From the NCBI GenBank assembly GCA_902599405.1, contig CACKFO010000007.1:18176-82175 (forward strand): a stretch of 64,000 nt of DNA, in the 5' to 3' direction. The DNA is from an uncultured Alphaproteobacteria bacterium. Its GTDB lineage: Bacteria > Pseudomonadota > Alphaproteobacteria > HIMB59. This document shows positions 33,463 through 41,475 of the stretch, piece after piece. How positions within the stretch are numbered: position 1 is the stretch's first letter; the number at the start of each line of letters is the position of its first letter. Below the pieces are notes generated by a model, which ran no database searches, was not told the origin of the DNA, and saw nothing but the letters and a program-made list of their open reading frames with translations. Both the position numbers and the translations under genes were made by a program.

Positions 33463-33581
33463 ATGTCAAAGGGTAAAGGAAGCAATAGATAATGAGAAAA
33501 AATTAGTTAAGTAATGTCTTAAATTACTTACTTTGGTGGCTTCATCTTTTTAACCTCCATCCTTAAACCTATCCTCTAGGT
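33463..33581. other. Non-coding stretch with mini-ORFs, hairpin and strong Shine-Dalgarno; possible small RNA
   Basis: Between the dioxygenase stop and a minus-strand gene is a 265-base gap. On the minus strand it holds a 5-bp hairpin (ACCTA/TAGGT, loop GAGGA, 33567-33581), then AAGGATGGAGGT, then a start codon at 33545 opening a 5-codon frame (MKPPK, or a 10-codon frame from 33560), and then a terminator. On the plus strand a 9-codon frame (MSKGKGSNR, 33463-33492) follows GGGGTT. The strong Shine-Dalgarno is unusual in this window. It may encode a short RNA or leader peptide; I cannot tell which. Confidence 0.3.
33497..33530 (-). terminator. Possible Rho-independent terminator (minus strand)
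   Basis: An 8-bp inverted repeat TAAGTAAT/ATTACTTA (33508-33515 and 33523-33530, 7-base loop) is followed on the minus strand by ACTAA and a run of six T residues (33497-33502). It could end transcripts coming from the 33644-34222 gene and from the mini-ORF. The stem is AT-rich and weak, and there is a 5-base gap before the T-run, so confidence is moderate. On the plus strand no T-run follows the repeat. Confidence 0.45.
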
Positions 33582-33643
33582 GATTCTATCTTATCAAATA
33601 AATTGGATTTTGTATTTTTTAATTTGTGAATATTATGAAAACT

Positions 33644-34222
33644 TTATTTTACACAATGTTCATTGTCCCAAAATTTATTAACTTTTGGCATTATTAATGG
33701 CAGTTTAGCAATAACAGTAGGTCCAAATTTTTCTATATCTCCAGTTGCAAGAACGTAATTACCCATATTAATTTCGTTGAAAACTTTAATGTAGTATGAA
33801 CCTGGTTCGTAAGTTACTGTACTTTTAAAATCTTCACCGATTTGCGGTCCTATCCAATACCATTTTTTACCATAGGGCTCATACCATTCCCACCACTCAA
33901 AATTTTGACCATCAACTTCCTCGATGACACTTAACTCAAGGTCTTTACCTTCTAAAATACTAAATGAGAACTTTCTAAATGTATTACAATCATCAATTTT
34001 TGGAACAGTAATACCAACATAAAAATTAAATTTCTGATCAGAATTTATTAAGTAATAATGTGGATCACCATTTAATTTAGAGTATATTGCTTTTGATATT
34101 TCTGGTTTTTCTATTAGATATGCCTCATTAGGTTTATTTGGGTTTGAGTCATTAATTACAGGTTGATGAGCATAGGATAATGAACAAAAGGTAATTAAAA
34201 TAAAAACACTAAAAAATTTCAT
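33644..34222 (-). CDS. Exported protein of unknown function
   Basis: A 192-residue protein with a clear signal peptide (MKFFSVFILITFCSLSYA, cleavage near residue 18). I do not recognise the mature part. It has an aromatic-rich centre (EWWEWYEPYGKKWYW, about 108-122) and a C-terminal half that ends strands in SYYIKVFNEINMGNYVLATG, which looks like a beta-sandwich binding module such as those in pre-peptidase C-terminal domains. Its start is 82 bases from the divergent methyltransferase gene. It is probably periplasmic. It is followed by the non-coding stretch and the possible terminator. Confidence 0.6.
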   Translation of the reverse strand: MKFFSVFILITFCSLSYAHQPVINDSNPNKPNEAYLIEKPEISKAIYSKLNGDPHYYLINSDQKFNFYVGITVPKIDDCNTFRKFSFSILEGKDLELSVIEEVDGQNFEWWEWYEPYGKKWYWIGPQIGEDFKSTVTYEPGSYYIKVFNEINMGNYVLATGDIEKFGPTVIAKLPLIMPKVNKFWDNEHCVK

Positions 34223-34304
34223 AGTTTAATTTACACTATTATTTTATATGAGGCGAATATGATCTATGAAAAACAATTAATTTTGTTATAAATCAAACTT
34301 TATC

Positions 34305-34967
34305 ATGAATTTTGAACAAGCAAGATCAAATATGGTTCTTAATCAACTAAGAGCTAATCGTATTAAAAACTCGTCTTTAATTGAAAAAATTGAATTATTT
34401 CCAAGAGAAAACTTGTATCCAAAACCTTATAAACATTTAGCTTATTCTGATAAAATTATATTTTTAGATGATGGTCGCTTTATTCTACCTCCTTTAACAT
34501 CATTTCATTTATTACAAGCTTTGGGAGAGATTGATGATGAGAGTATTTTAGAAATTGGTTCTGGATTTGGTACATCAACATCTATTATAAATAAATTTTC
34601 CTCTAATATTGAATGTATAGAGTCTTCTATGCAAATGACTGAAGTTTTCAAAAATAGTATTAAAGAAGGTTTGTTCAATGCCTCTTTATTAGATTTAACG
34701 ATAGAGGAATTCTTCAATAACAAAAAGCCAAATATTAAAAAATACCAAAAGATTATTATTAATGGTTCACTTGATGAAGAGCCCATAAATATAATTAAAA
34801 ATGCATCAGATAAAGCAGAAATAGTTTGTATAATTGATAACCAAGATTTTAAACATAAAATTGTTAAATATATAAAAGTAGGAGGCAAATCGAATAAGTT
34901 TGTTATAGATGAAGCTTCTTCATCTTATATTTATAAATATGTTCAATCCGAACCATTTGTTTTTTAG
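34305..34967 (+). CDS. Protein-L-isoaspartate O-methyltransferase-like protein
   Basis: A 220-residue SAM-binding protein of the alphaproteobacterial PCMT-like group that usually lies upstream of tolC. Marks are NFEQARSNMVLNQLRANRI at the N-terminus, RENLYPKPYKHLAYSD, the PPLTSFHLLQAL helix, and motif I ILEIGSGFGTSTSII (about 84-98). The true PIMT active-site DGS motif is not obvious, so repair of isoaspartate is uncertain. It starts 82 bases from the divergent exported protein and ends 3 bases before valS; the usual tolC between them is absent. Confidence 0.75.
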   Translation: MNFEQARSNMVLNQLRANRIKNSSLIEKIELFPRENLYPKPYKHLAYSDKIIFLDDGRFILPPLTSFHLLQALGEIDDESILEIGSGFGTSTSIINKFSSNIECIESSMQMTEVFKNSIKEGLFNASLLDLTIEEFFNNKKPNIKKYQKIIINGSLDEEPINIIKNASDKAEIVCIIDNQDFKHKIVKYIKVGGKSNKFVIDEASSSYIYKYVQSEPFVF

Positions 34968-34970
34968 CAA

Positions 34971-37568
34971 ATGGATGAATTTCAAAATAAAAAAGAATAT
35001 GAAAATGAAATCTATCAGCTTTGGTTAGATAAAGAATGTTTTAAACCTAAATACAATTTTAGTAAAAACTTTTCTATTTGTATACCTCCCCCAAATGTAA
35101 CAGGGTCGCTGCATATGGGACATGCTCTTAATAACACTATTCAAGATATTTTAACAAGATATCACCGTATGAATGGCTTTAATACTCTATGGCAACCAGG
35201 AACAGACCATGCAGGCATAGCGACACAAATGGTTGTGGAAAGAAACTTAGCTGAGAAAAATATTTATCGTAAAGATCTCACAAGAGAAGAGTTCATTGAA
35301 AAAATATGGGAGTGGAAAGAATATTCGGGTTCCACAATCATAAATCAATTAAAAAGGCTTGGTAGTTCATGTGATTGGTCAAGGGAAAGATTTACGATGG
35401 ATGACGGATTGTCATCTGCAGTTAGAAAGGTTTTTGTTAAATTATATACAGAGGGGTTGATATATAAAGATCAAGCTCTTGTTAATTGGGATACCAAATT
35501 TAAAACAGCTATTTCTGATTTAGAAGTTGTTCCTACAGATGTAAGCACCCAAATTTACTATATAAAATATCCAAGCTCTAATTCTGAGAGTATAACTGTT
35601 GCAACAGTTAGGCCAGAAACAATTTTTGGTGATGTTGCTATAGCAGTTAACCCCAATGACAGTAGATATACTTCATTAAAAAAAGAAACTTTTACTATTC
35701 CTTTAACATCAAGATCTATTCCACTTATATTTGATGAATATTCTGATCCGGAAATGGGAAGTGGTGCAGTTAAAATTACCCCAGCACACGATTTCAACGA
35801 TTTTGAAATCGGTAAAAGGCACAACTTAGAACTATTAAATATTCTAAACGAGGACGGAACATTGAACGAAAATTGTCCAAAAGAATTTCAGGGTTTAGAT
35901 CGATTTGAGGCAAGAAAAAAAGTTGTTCAATTGCTAAAAGAAAAAGGTTTTTTAGAAAAAATTGAAGATTATAAAACTACAATACCATATGGTGATCGCT
36001 CGAACACTGTTGTCGAACCTTTTTTAACTCATCAGTGGTTTTGTAATGCTGAAGAATTAGCAAAACAGGCAATGAAAGTTGTAAAAGACGGTGATACAAA
36101 ATTTTTTCCATCAAATTGGGAGAAAACATACTTTCAATGGATGGAAAATATAAGACCATGGTGTATTTCTCGACAAATATGGTGGGGACATCAAATTCCA
36201 GTTTGGTATGGTCCTGATGGAAAAGAATTTTGTGCAGAAACTGAAGAAGAAGCGAAAAATTTAGCTGTAGACTTTTATAAAGCGGATAAAATAATTTTAA
36301 AAAGAGATCAAGACGTCTTAGACACCTGGTTCTCCTCAGCTCTTTGGCCTTTCTCTACATTGGGATGGCCCAACAAAGAACAAACATTAGATACATTTTA
36401 CCCTAATTCTGTACTAGTTACGGGTTTTGATATCATCTTTTTCTGGGTTGCCCGCATGATGATGATGGGTAATAAATTTATGTCAGAAACACCTTTTAAA
36501 ACTGTTTATGTTCATGCTCTCGTTCGTGATGAAAAAGGTCAAAAAATGTCAAAATCAAAAGGTAATGTCATAGATCCTTTAGAAATAATTGACAAGTATG
36601 GTGCAGATACACTTCGCTTTACTCTAACATCATTAAATACACCTGGAAGGGATGTAAGGTTAAGTGAGCAACGCATAGCTGGTTATAGAAACTTCGTTAC
36701 TAAAATCACCAATGCCTATAAGTTTGCTGAATTTAAAGGAATTTATCCATTTACAGATAATGGCAAAGTTAACCCTATCCATATTTTTAATATTTGGATT
36801 ATAAATGAGTTTCAAGAGTTATATAAAAAAGTTCAAGAAAATTATGAGAAATACTATTTTCATGAAGTAGCTAATCAACTATATCATTTTACATGGCATA
36901 CTTTTTGTGACTGGTATATTGAACTTTCTAAAAATCTTTTAGACGACAATCAATTTAGAGATGAAACCAAACAAACTTTTCATTTAGTATTTAATTCTTT
37001 ATTGCAACTTTTACATCCAGTGATTCCTTTTATCACTGAAAAATTGTGGGGTAAAAATAATAAAGATATCTTGATGAGTCATCAGTGGGACTATGTTGAT
37101 CTAAAAACAGTGAGTGAACATGTATCTAAAACAAAATTATTTATTGATTTTATAGAGGAATACAGGTCAATAGAAAAACTTTTTGAAATCAAAAAAGAAG
37201 ATACTGTAGAAATTTTTTCTAAAAACCAATTAATTCAAACAATTTTAGAAGATAATAAAAAAACATTTGAATTTTTAACAAGAAAAAAACTTTCATCATC
37301 CCATAAAGACAATAGTGTTACTTTACCTTTTAAAGAGTTTGATTTTGAAATTTCCACTAGCCAAATTGATAAATCTAAAATCAAAGAAAAACTTATAGAA
37401 AATAAAAGCTCTTTGGAAAAAGAAAAAAATACGATTGATAAAAATTTATCAAATGAAAATTTTGTATCAAAAGCTCCAAAAGATCTAATTGATCAAAATA
37501 AAGAGAGACAAAGTTCAATTAATATGGAATTGTCTAAAATTGATAGTATATTAATTAATATTCAATAA
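34971..37568 (+). CDS. valS: Valyl-tRNA synthetase
   Basis: Class I aminoacyl-tRNA synthetase that charges tRNA-Val. The 865-residue protein has the HIGH motif as HMGH (48-51) in PPPNVTGSLHMGHALNN, an editing domain (TVATVRPETIFGD and GSGAVKITPAHDFNDF), and KMSKS at 525-529 in GQKMSKSKGNVIDP. It continues with the anticodon-binding domain and a C-terminal coiled-coil arm (about 800-865, LIENKSSLEKEKNTIDKN). Length fits the alphaproteobacterial form. Its stop shares one base with the ilvD start. Confidence 0.97.
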   Translation: MDEFQNKKEYENEIYQLWLDKECFKPKYNFSKNFSICIPPPNVTGSLHMGHALNNTIQDILTRYHRMNGFNTLWQPGTDHAGIATQMVVERNLAEKNIYRKDLTREEFIEKIWEWKEYSGSTIINQLKRLGSSCDWSRERFTMDDGLSSAVRKVFVKLYTEGLIYKDQALVNWDTKFKTAISDLEVVPTDVSTQIYYIKYPSSNSESITVATVRPETIFGDVAIAVNPNDSRYTSLKKETFTIPLTSRSIPLIFDEYSDPEMGSGAVKITPAHDFNDFEIGKRHNLELLNILNEDGTLNENCPKEFQGLDRFEARKKVVQLLKEKGFLEKIEDYKTTIPYGDRSNTVVEPFLTHQWFCNAEELAKQAMKVVKDGDTKFFPSNWEKTYFQWMENIRPWCISRQIWWGHQIPVWYGPDGKEFCAETEEEAKNLAVDFYKADKIILKRDQDVLDTWFSSALWPFSTLGWPNKEQTLDTFYPNSVLVTGFDIIFFWVARMMMMGNKFMSETPFKTVYVHALVRDEKGQKMSKSKGNVIDPLEIIDKYGADTLRFTLTSLNTPGRDVRLSEQRIAGYRNFVTKITNAYKFAEFKGIYPFTDNGKVNPIHIFNIWIINEFQELYKKVQENYEKYYFHEVANQLYHFTWHTFCDWYIELSKNLLDDNQFRDETKQTFHLVFNSLLQLLHPVIPFITEKLWGKNNKDILMSHQWDYVDLKTVSEHVSKTKLFIDFIEEYRSIEKLFEIKKEDTVEIFSKNQLIQTILEDNKKTFEFLTRKKLSSSHKDNSVTLPFKEFDFEISTSQIDKSKIKEKLIENKSSLEKEKNTIDKNLSNENFVSKAPKDLIDQNKERQSSINMELSKIDSILINIQ

Positions 37569-39280
37569 TGGTTGATAAAAGCAAATTACCAAGTAGACAT
37601 GTTTCTGTAGGTCCTAAAAGTGCACCACATAGAGCTTTTTATTATGCTATGGGCATTACCGAGGAACAGATTAAACAACCTTTTGTCGGTGTAGTAACCA
37701 CATGGAATGAGTCTGCCCCTTGCAATATTTCACTTTCTCGCCAAGCTCAATCAGCCAAAAAAGGTGTGTGGGATGCAAAAGGCACACCAAGAGAATTTAC
37801 CACCATTACTGTTACTGATGGTATTGCTATGGGTCATGAGGGAATGAAATCTTCTTTAACTAGTAGGGAGATTATAGCTGACTCAACTGAACTTTCTGTA
37901 AGAGGGCATTGTTATGATGCCTTAGTTGGTTTAGCTGGGTGTGATAAATCTTTGCCAGGTTTAATGATGGCAATGCTAAGACTTAATGTGCCATCTGTAT
38001 TTATGTACGGTGGATCTATATTACCAGGTGTTTATAAGGATAAGGACGTAACAATAGTAGATGTTTTTGAAGCTGTTGGAAAACATTCAACAGGAAAGAT
38101 TTCAGACCAAGAACTCCATGACATTGAGTGTGTTGCCTGTCCATCTGCTGGATCCTGTGGCGGACAGTTTACCGCAAATACCATGGCATGCGTTTCAGAG
38201 ACTATTGGTTTAGCCCTTCCAGGTTCTGCTATGACACCAGCTCCTTATGAAAGTAGAGATAAATATGCTTATGAAAGTGGAAAAGTAGTTATGGAATTAA
38301 TTGAAAAAAACTTGAGACCTAGGGATATTGTTACAAAACAATCACTAATAAATGCGGCTGTGGTTGTTTCAGCATCAGGTGGATCAACCAACGCAGGTTT
38401 ACATCTACCTGCTATGGCTCATGAAGCTGGTATTGAATTTACTTTGGAAGATGTCTGTAATATTTTCCAATCAACACCTTATATAGGTAATTTAGCTCCG
38501 GGGGGGAAGTATGTAGCTAAAGATTTATATGAAGTTGGTGGTGTTCCTGTTCTAATTAAAGCACTCATTGATGGCGGGTTGATTGATGGATCATGTATGA
38601 CTGTTACTGGAAAAACGTTAGCTGAAAATGTAAAAGATGTTGAGTTACCAAAAAATCAAGATGTTGTATATCCTGTTAGTAGCCCAATTACTAAAACAGG
38701 TGGCGTGGTAGGTTTGAAAGGTTCTCTTGCTCCTGATGGTGCGATTGTAAAAATAGCTGGACTTAAAAAATTACAGTTCAAAGGAAAGGCAATTTGCTTT
38801 GATAGAGAAGAACATGCTCTAGACGCTGTCTTAAATGGTAAAATTAAACCTGGTCATGTTGTGATTATAAGATACGAGGGCCCAAAAGGAGGGCCAGGTA
38901 TGAGAGAAATGCTATCTACCACTAGTGCCCTTTATGGACAAGATCTTGGCGAAGAGGTAGCTTTAATTACTGACGGAAGGTTCTCTGGAGGTACACGAGG
39001 TTTTTGTATCGGCCACGTAGGTCCAGAGGCTTATGATTGTGGGCCTATAGCGTTAGTTGAAGATGGTGATGAAATAGAAATTGATGCAGAGAAAAATATA
39101 CTAAATTTGAATGTAGACGAAAAAACTTTATCCGATAGAAAAACTAAATGGGTTAATAAAGAACCAGAGTTTATGTCAGGTACTTTATGGAAGTACATGA
39201 AAACTGTTGGACCTGCAAACCTAGGGGCAGTTACACACCCTGGTGGTAAATTAGAAAAAAAGACTTATTCAGATATTTAA
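37568..39280 (+). CDS. ilvD: Dihydroxy-acid dehydratase
   Basis: Fe-S lyase of branched-chain amino-acid synthesis that dehydrates 2,3-dihydroxy-isovalerate and its homologue. The 570-residue protein has the three cluster cysteines: Cys52 (SAPCNISL), Cys125 (LAGCDKSLPG) and Cys197 (CPSAGSCGGQFTAN). The C-terminal half has the catalytic loop ITDGRFSGGTRGFCIGHVGPEA. It begins at the last base of the valS stop (TAATG) and its end overlaps the convergent xthA by 12 bases. Nothing unusual was seen. Confidence 0.97.
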   Translation: MVDKSKLPSRHVSVGPKSAPHRAFYYAMGITEEQIKQPFVGVVTTWNESAPCNISLSRQAQSAKKGVWDAKGTPREFTTITVTDGIAMGHEGMKSSLTSREIIADSTELSVRGHCYDALVGLAGCDKSLPGLMMAMLRLNVPSVFMYGGSILPGVYKDKDVTIVDVFEAVGKHSTGKISDQELHDIECVACPSAGSCGGQFTANTMACVSETIGLALPGSAMTPAPYESRDKYAYESGKVVMELIEKNLRPRDIVTKQSLINAAVVVSASGGSTNAGLHLPAMAHEAGIEFTLEDVCNIFQSTPYIGNLAPGGKYVAKDLYEVGGVPVLIKALIDGGLIDGSCMTVTGKTLAENVKDVELPKNQDVVYPVSSPITKTGGVVGLKGSLAPDGAIVKIAGLKKLQFKGKAICFDREEHALDAVLNGKIKPGHVVIIRYEGPKGGPGMREMLSTTSALYGQDLGEEVALITDGRFSGGTRGFCIGHVGPEAYDCGPIALVEDGDEIEIDAEKNILNLNVDEKTLSDRKTKWVNKEPEFMSGTLWKYMKTVGPANLGAVTHPGGKLEKKTYSDI

Positions 39281-40036
39281 ATCTATAAGAATAGGGCAAT
39301 GATCAGAGGGTCTATCCATATCACGGTATTCTTTTAATACTTTTAGTTTCATTACTTTACTTTTCAAAAATGGAGATAAAAGAAAGAAGTCTATTCTTAT
39401 TCCTTCCTCTTTTCCAAATTTGTAAGTTTTATAATCAAAAAAAGTATAACTTTGTTTTTTTGGAGTAGTCTTAAACACATCAATTAGATCTAGATTTATT
39501 AATTTATAGAATTCTTTTCTGGACTCAGGTTGTGCTAGAGCATCATTTTTATATTTTTTAATATCATGAGCATCTTCATCATCTGGAATAACGTTAAAAT
39601 CTCCCATTAATAAAACTTCATATTCTTTTTTAAGTATTTCTATTTCTTTATAAAGTAATTTCATCCATTCAAGCTTATTTGTAAATTTGTCTGTATCTAT
39701 AGGATTTCCATTAGGGAAATAACAATTGAGGATTGCTAAATTTTTATCTTTTATAATAACTGTATTGTTTCTCGCTTGTGTCATATTTAACCTTTTTAAG
39801 GGATTTTCATTTAATACAATCTCACTTTTACAAGAAACACTTACCCCATTATAGCTTTTTTGAGTTTCAGCCACTGTTTTCAATGAAAATTGATTAAAAA
39901 AATTTTCTACGTATTCTTTATCTAATATCTTCAGTTCTTGTAAGCAAAATATATCTGGAGCTTCTGTTTTTATTATTTTTTCTATAAGTGGTTCTCGAGC
40001 TCTTAAAGAATTTACATTCCAACTAATTATTTTCAC
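39269..40036 (-). CDS. xthA: Exodeoxyribonuclease III
   Basis: Metal-dependent AP endonuclease and 3' exonuclease for base-excision repair. The 255-residue EEP-fold protein shows ISWNVNSLRAREPLI at the N-terminus, CLQELKI with the metal Glu, NCYFPNG, LLMGDFNVIPDDEDAHD and the terminal DRPSDHCPILIDL with the catalytic Asp-His. It lies in the alphaproteobacterial order xthA-erpA-(dgt) and ends 2 bases before erpA's stop region on the same strand. Convergent overlap with ilvD is 12 bases. Confidence 0.95.
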   Translation of the reverse strand: MKIISWNVNSLRAREPLIEKIIKTEAPDIFCLQELKILDKEYVENFFNQFSLKTVAETQKSYNGVSVSCKSEIVLNENPLKRLNMTQARNNTVIIKDKNLAILNCYFPNGNPIDTDKFTNKLEWMKLLYKEIEILKKEYEVLLMGDFNVIPDDEDAHDIKKYKNDALAQPESRKEFYKLINLDLIDVFKTTPKKQSYTFFDYKTYKFGKEEGIRIDFFLLSPFLKSKVMKLKVLKEYRDMDRPSDHCPILIDLNI

Positions 40037-40038
40037 AA

Positions 40039-40365
40039 TTAAACACTAAATGATGTGCCACAGCCGCAAGAATTTTTAGCATTAGGATTTGAAATAGAGA
40101 AACTAGAGCCTATCAATTCATCTTTATAATCTAATTCAGACTCATTCATGAAAGTCATAGAATTTTTATCGATCAAAATTTGTAAATCTTTAAAATTAAA
40201 TACATGATCTTTGGTTTCATTAATTACATTTTCACTTTTAAATACGTACTGGAATCCAGAACATCCACCACCTTTGACTCTGATTCTAAAATATTTCATA
40301 TTTTGATCTTTTAGAACTTCTTGAATTTTATTTATAGCTTTATCTGTTATATTAATACTTCCCAT
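40039..40365 (-). CDS. erpA: A-type iron-sulfur carrier (ErpA/IscA-like)
   Basis: A 108-residue A-type carrier that hands Fe-S clusters to target enzymes such as IlvD. The three ligand cysteines are Cys35 in GGGCSGFQY and Cys100 and Cys102 in SCGCGTSF. The N-terminus INITDKAINKIQEVL is typical. Its ATG is back-to-back with the ATG of dgt on the other strand (CATATG, 40363-40368). It may be called iscA or sufA; the block with xthA-dgt fits the gene named erpA in many alphaproteobacteria. Confidence 0.9.
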   Translation of the reverse strand: MGSINITDKAINKIQEVLKDQNMKYFRIRVKGGGCSGFQYVFKSENVINETKDHVFNFKDLQILIDKNSMTFMNESELDYKDELIGSSFSISNPNAKNSCGCGTSFSV

Positions 40366-41475
40366 ATGTTCAGTAATTTATCAGCTTTACCAGAAAATTC
40401 AAAAGGAAGACTTTACGATGAAATAAATGATCATCGATCACTTTACGAAAGAGATAGAGACAGAATTTATCATTCAACAGCCTTTAGAAAACTAAAAGAT
40501 AAAACACAAGTATTTATGTTTGAAAAAGGTGATTATTATAGAAATAGACTAACACATACTCTTGAGGTATCTCAAATAGCAAGATCTATAAGTAGAAAAT
40601 TGTCTTTAAATGAAGATCTCACTGAATGTATAGCACTATCTCATGATTTAGGTCATAGTCCTTTTGGTCATGTGGGCGAAGAAATAATTACTCAAGAATT
40701 AGATGCAAATTTTAACCATAATTATCAATCTTTTAGACAAATTACATTATTAGAAAAGAGATATATAAATTTTGATGGTTTAAATTTAACTTGGGAAACA
40801 ATAGATGGATTAATAAAGCATAATGGAAAAATACTAGAAACAAATAAAAACTACGACTTATCAAAAAATTTTAAATTTGATCTAAATGAGAACCCCTCAT
40901 TAGAGGCTCAAATCGCATCCTTGTCTGATGATATAGCTTACATAGCTCATGATTTCGATGATGCTTTAAGATCAGGTATTCTGACAATATCAAGTTTAGC
41001 TGAAAATAAAGAACAATTTAATTTTATAGATTTTTCATACATTGCAAACTTAGATAAAAGTATTGCAAGAAATTACTTTTCAAGGTCCATTATGAACTAC
41101 TTAATTTTAGATCTTCTTAACGAAACTGAAAATACTCTTTCTAATAATTCACAAATACGATCAATTGAAGATGTTAAAATAAACACAAATTTTTTAGTTA
41201 ATTTTAGTCCTCCAGTATTAGATAAAGTAAAATTTCTTAAAAATTTTCTTTTCGAATTTTTTTACACATCTGATTTTGTATATAAAAATAGAACACAAGC
41301 TGAAAAAATTTTAGTATCTATAATAAAATTATTAAATAATGACACCTCTATGCTTCCATCTAAATGGAAAGAAAAATTACAATCTGATACAGATAAGCAA
41401 CAAATTATAGTCGATTATGTATGTGGTATGACAGATCAGTATGCTATAAATTTCTATAAAAAATATGTTACATAA
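40366..41475 (+). CDS. dgt: Deoxyguanosinetriphosphate triphosphohydrolase-like HD protein
   Basis: HD-domain hydrolase that cuts dNTPs to nucleoside and tripolyphosphate. From the ATG at 40366 it is 369 residues. Marks are SLYERDRDRIYHSTAFRKL, the HD ligands in THTLEVSQIARSI and LSHDLGHSPFGHVGE, and SLSDDIAYIAHDFDDAL. An ATG 45 bases upstream would lie inside erpA; the chosen one gives the usual N-terminus (SALPENSKGRLYDEIN) and starts right where erpA starts, divergently. Its end overlaps argS by 11 bases. Confidence 0.93.
   Translation: MFSNLSALPENSKGRLYDEINDHRSLYERDRDRIYHSTAFRKLKDKTQVFMFEKGDYYRNRLTHTLEVSQIARSISRKLSLNEDLTECIALSHDLGHSPFGHVGEEIITQELDANFNHNYQSFRQITLLEKRYINFDGLNLTWETIDGLIKHNGKILETNKNYDLSKNFKFDLNENPSLEAQIASLSDDIAYIAHDFDDALRSGILTISSLAENKEQFNFIDFSYIANLDKSIARNYFSRSIMNYLILDLLNETENTLSNNSQIRSIEDVKINTNFLVNFSPPVLDKVKFLKNFLFEFFYTSDFVYKNRTQAEKILVSIIKLLNNDTSMLPSKWKEKLQSDTDKQQIIVDYVCGMTDQYAINFYKKYVT

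Noticed and set aside
33567..33581. A short hairpin in the gap might be a riboswitch.
   Set aside because: The stem is only five base pairs and no conserved aptamer core such as SAM-II, SAM-V or glycine was recognisable.
34505..34888. Long minus-strand open frame within the PCMT-like gene, and similar ones inside other genes (for example 27614-27922 and 44328-44678).
   Set aside because: They are shadows of well-supported genes on the other strand, with no family features.
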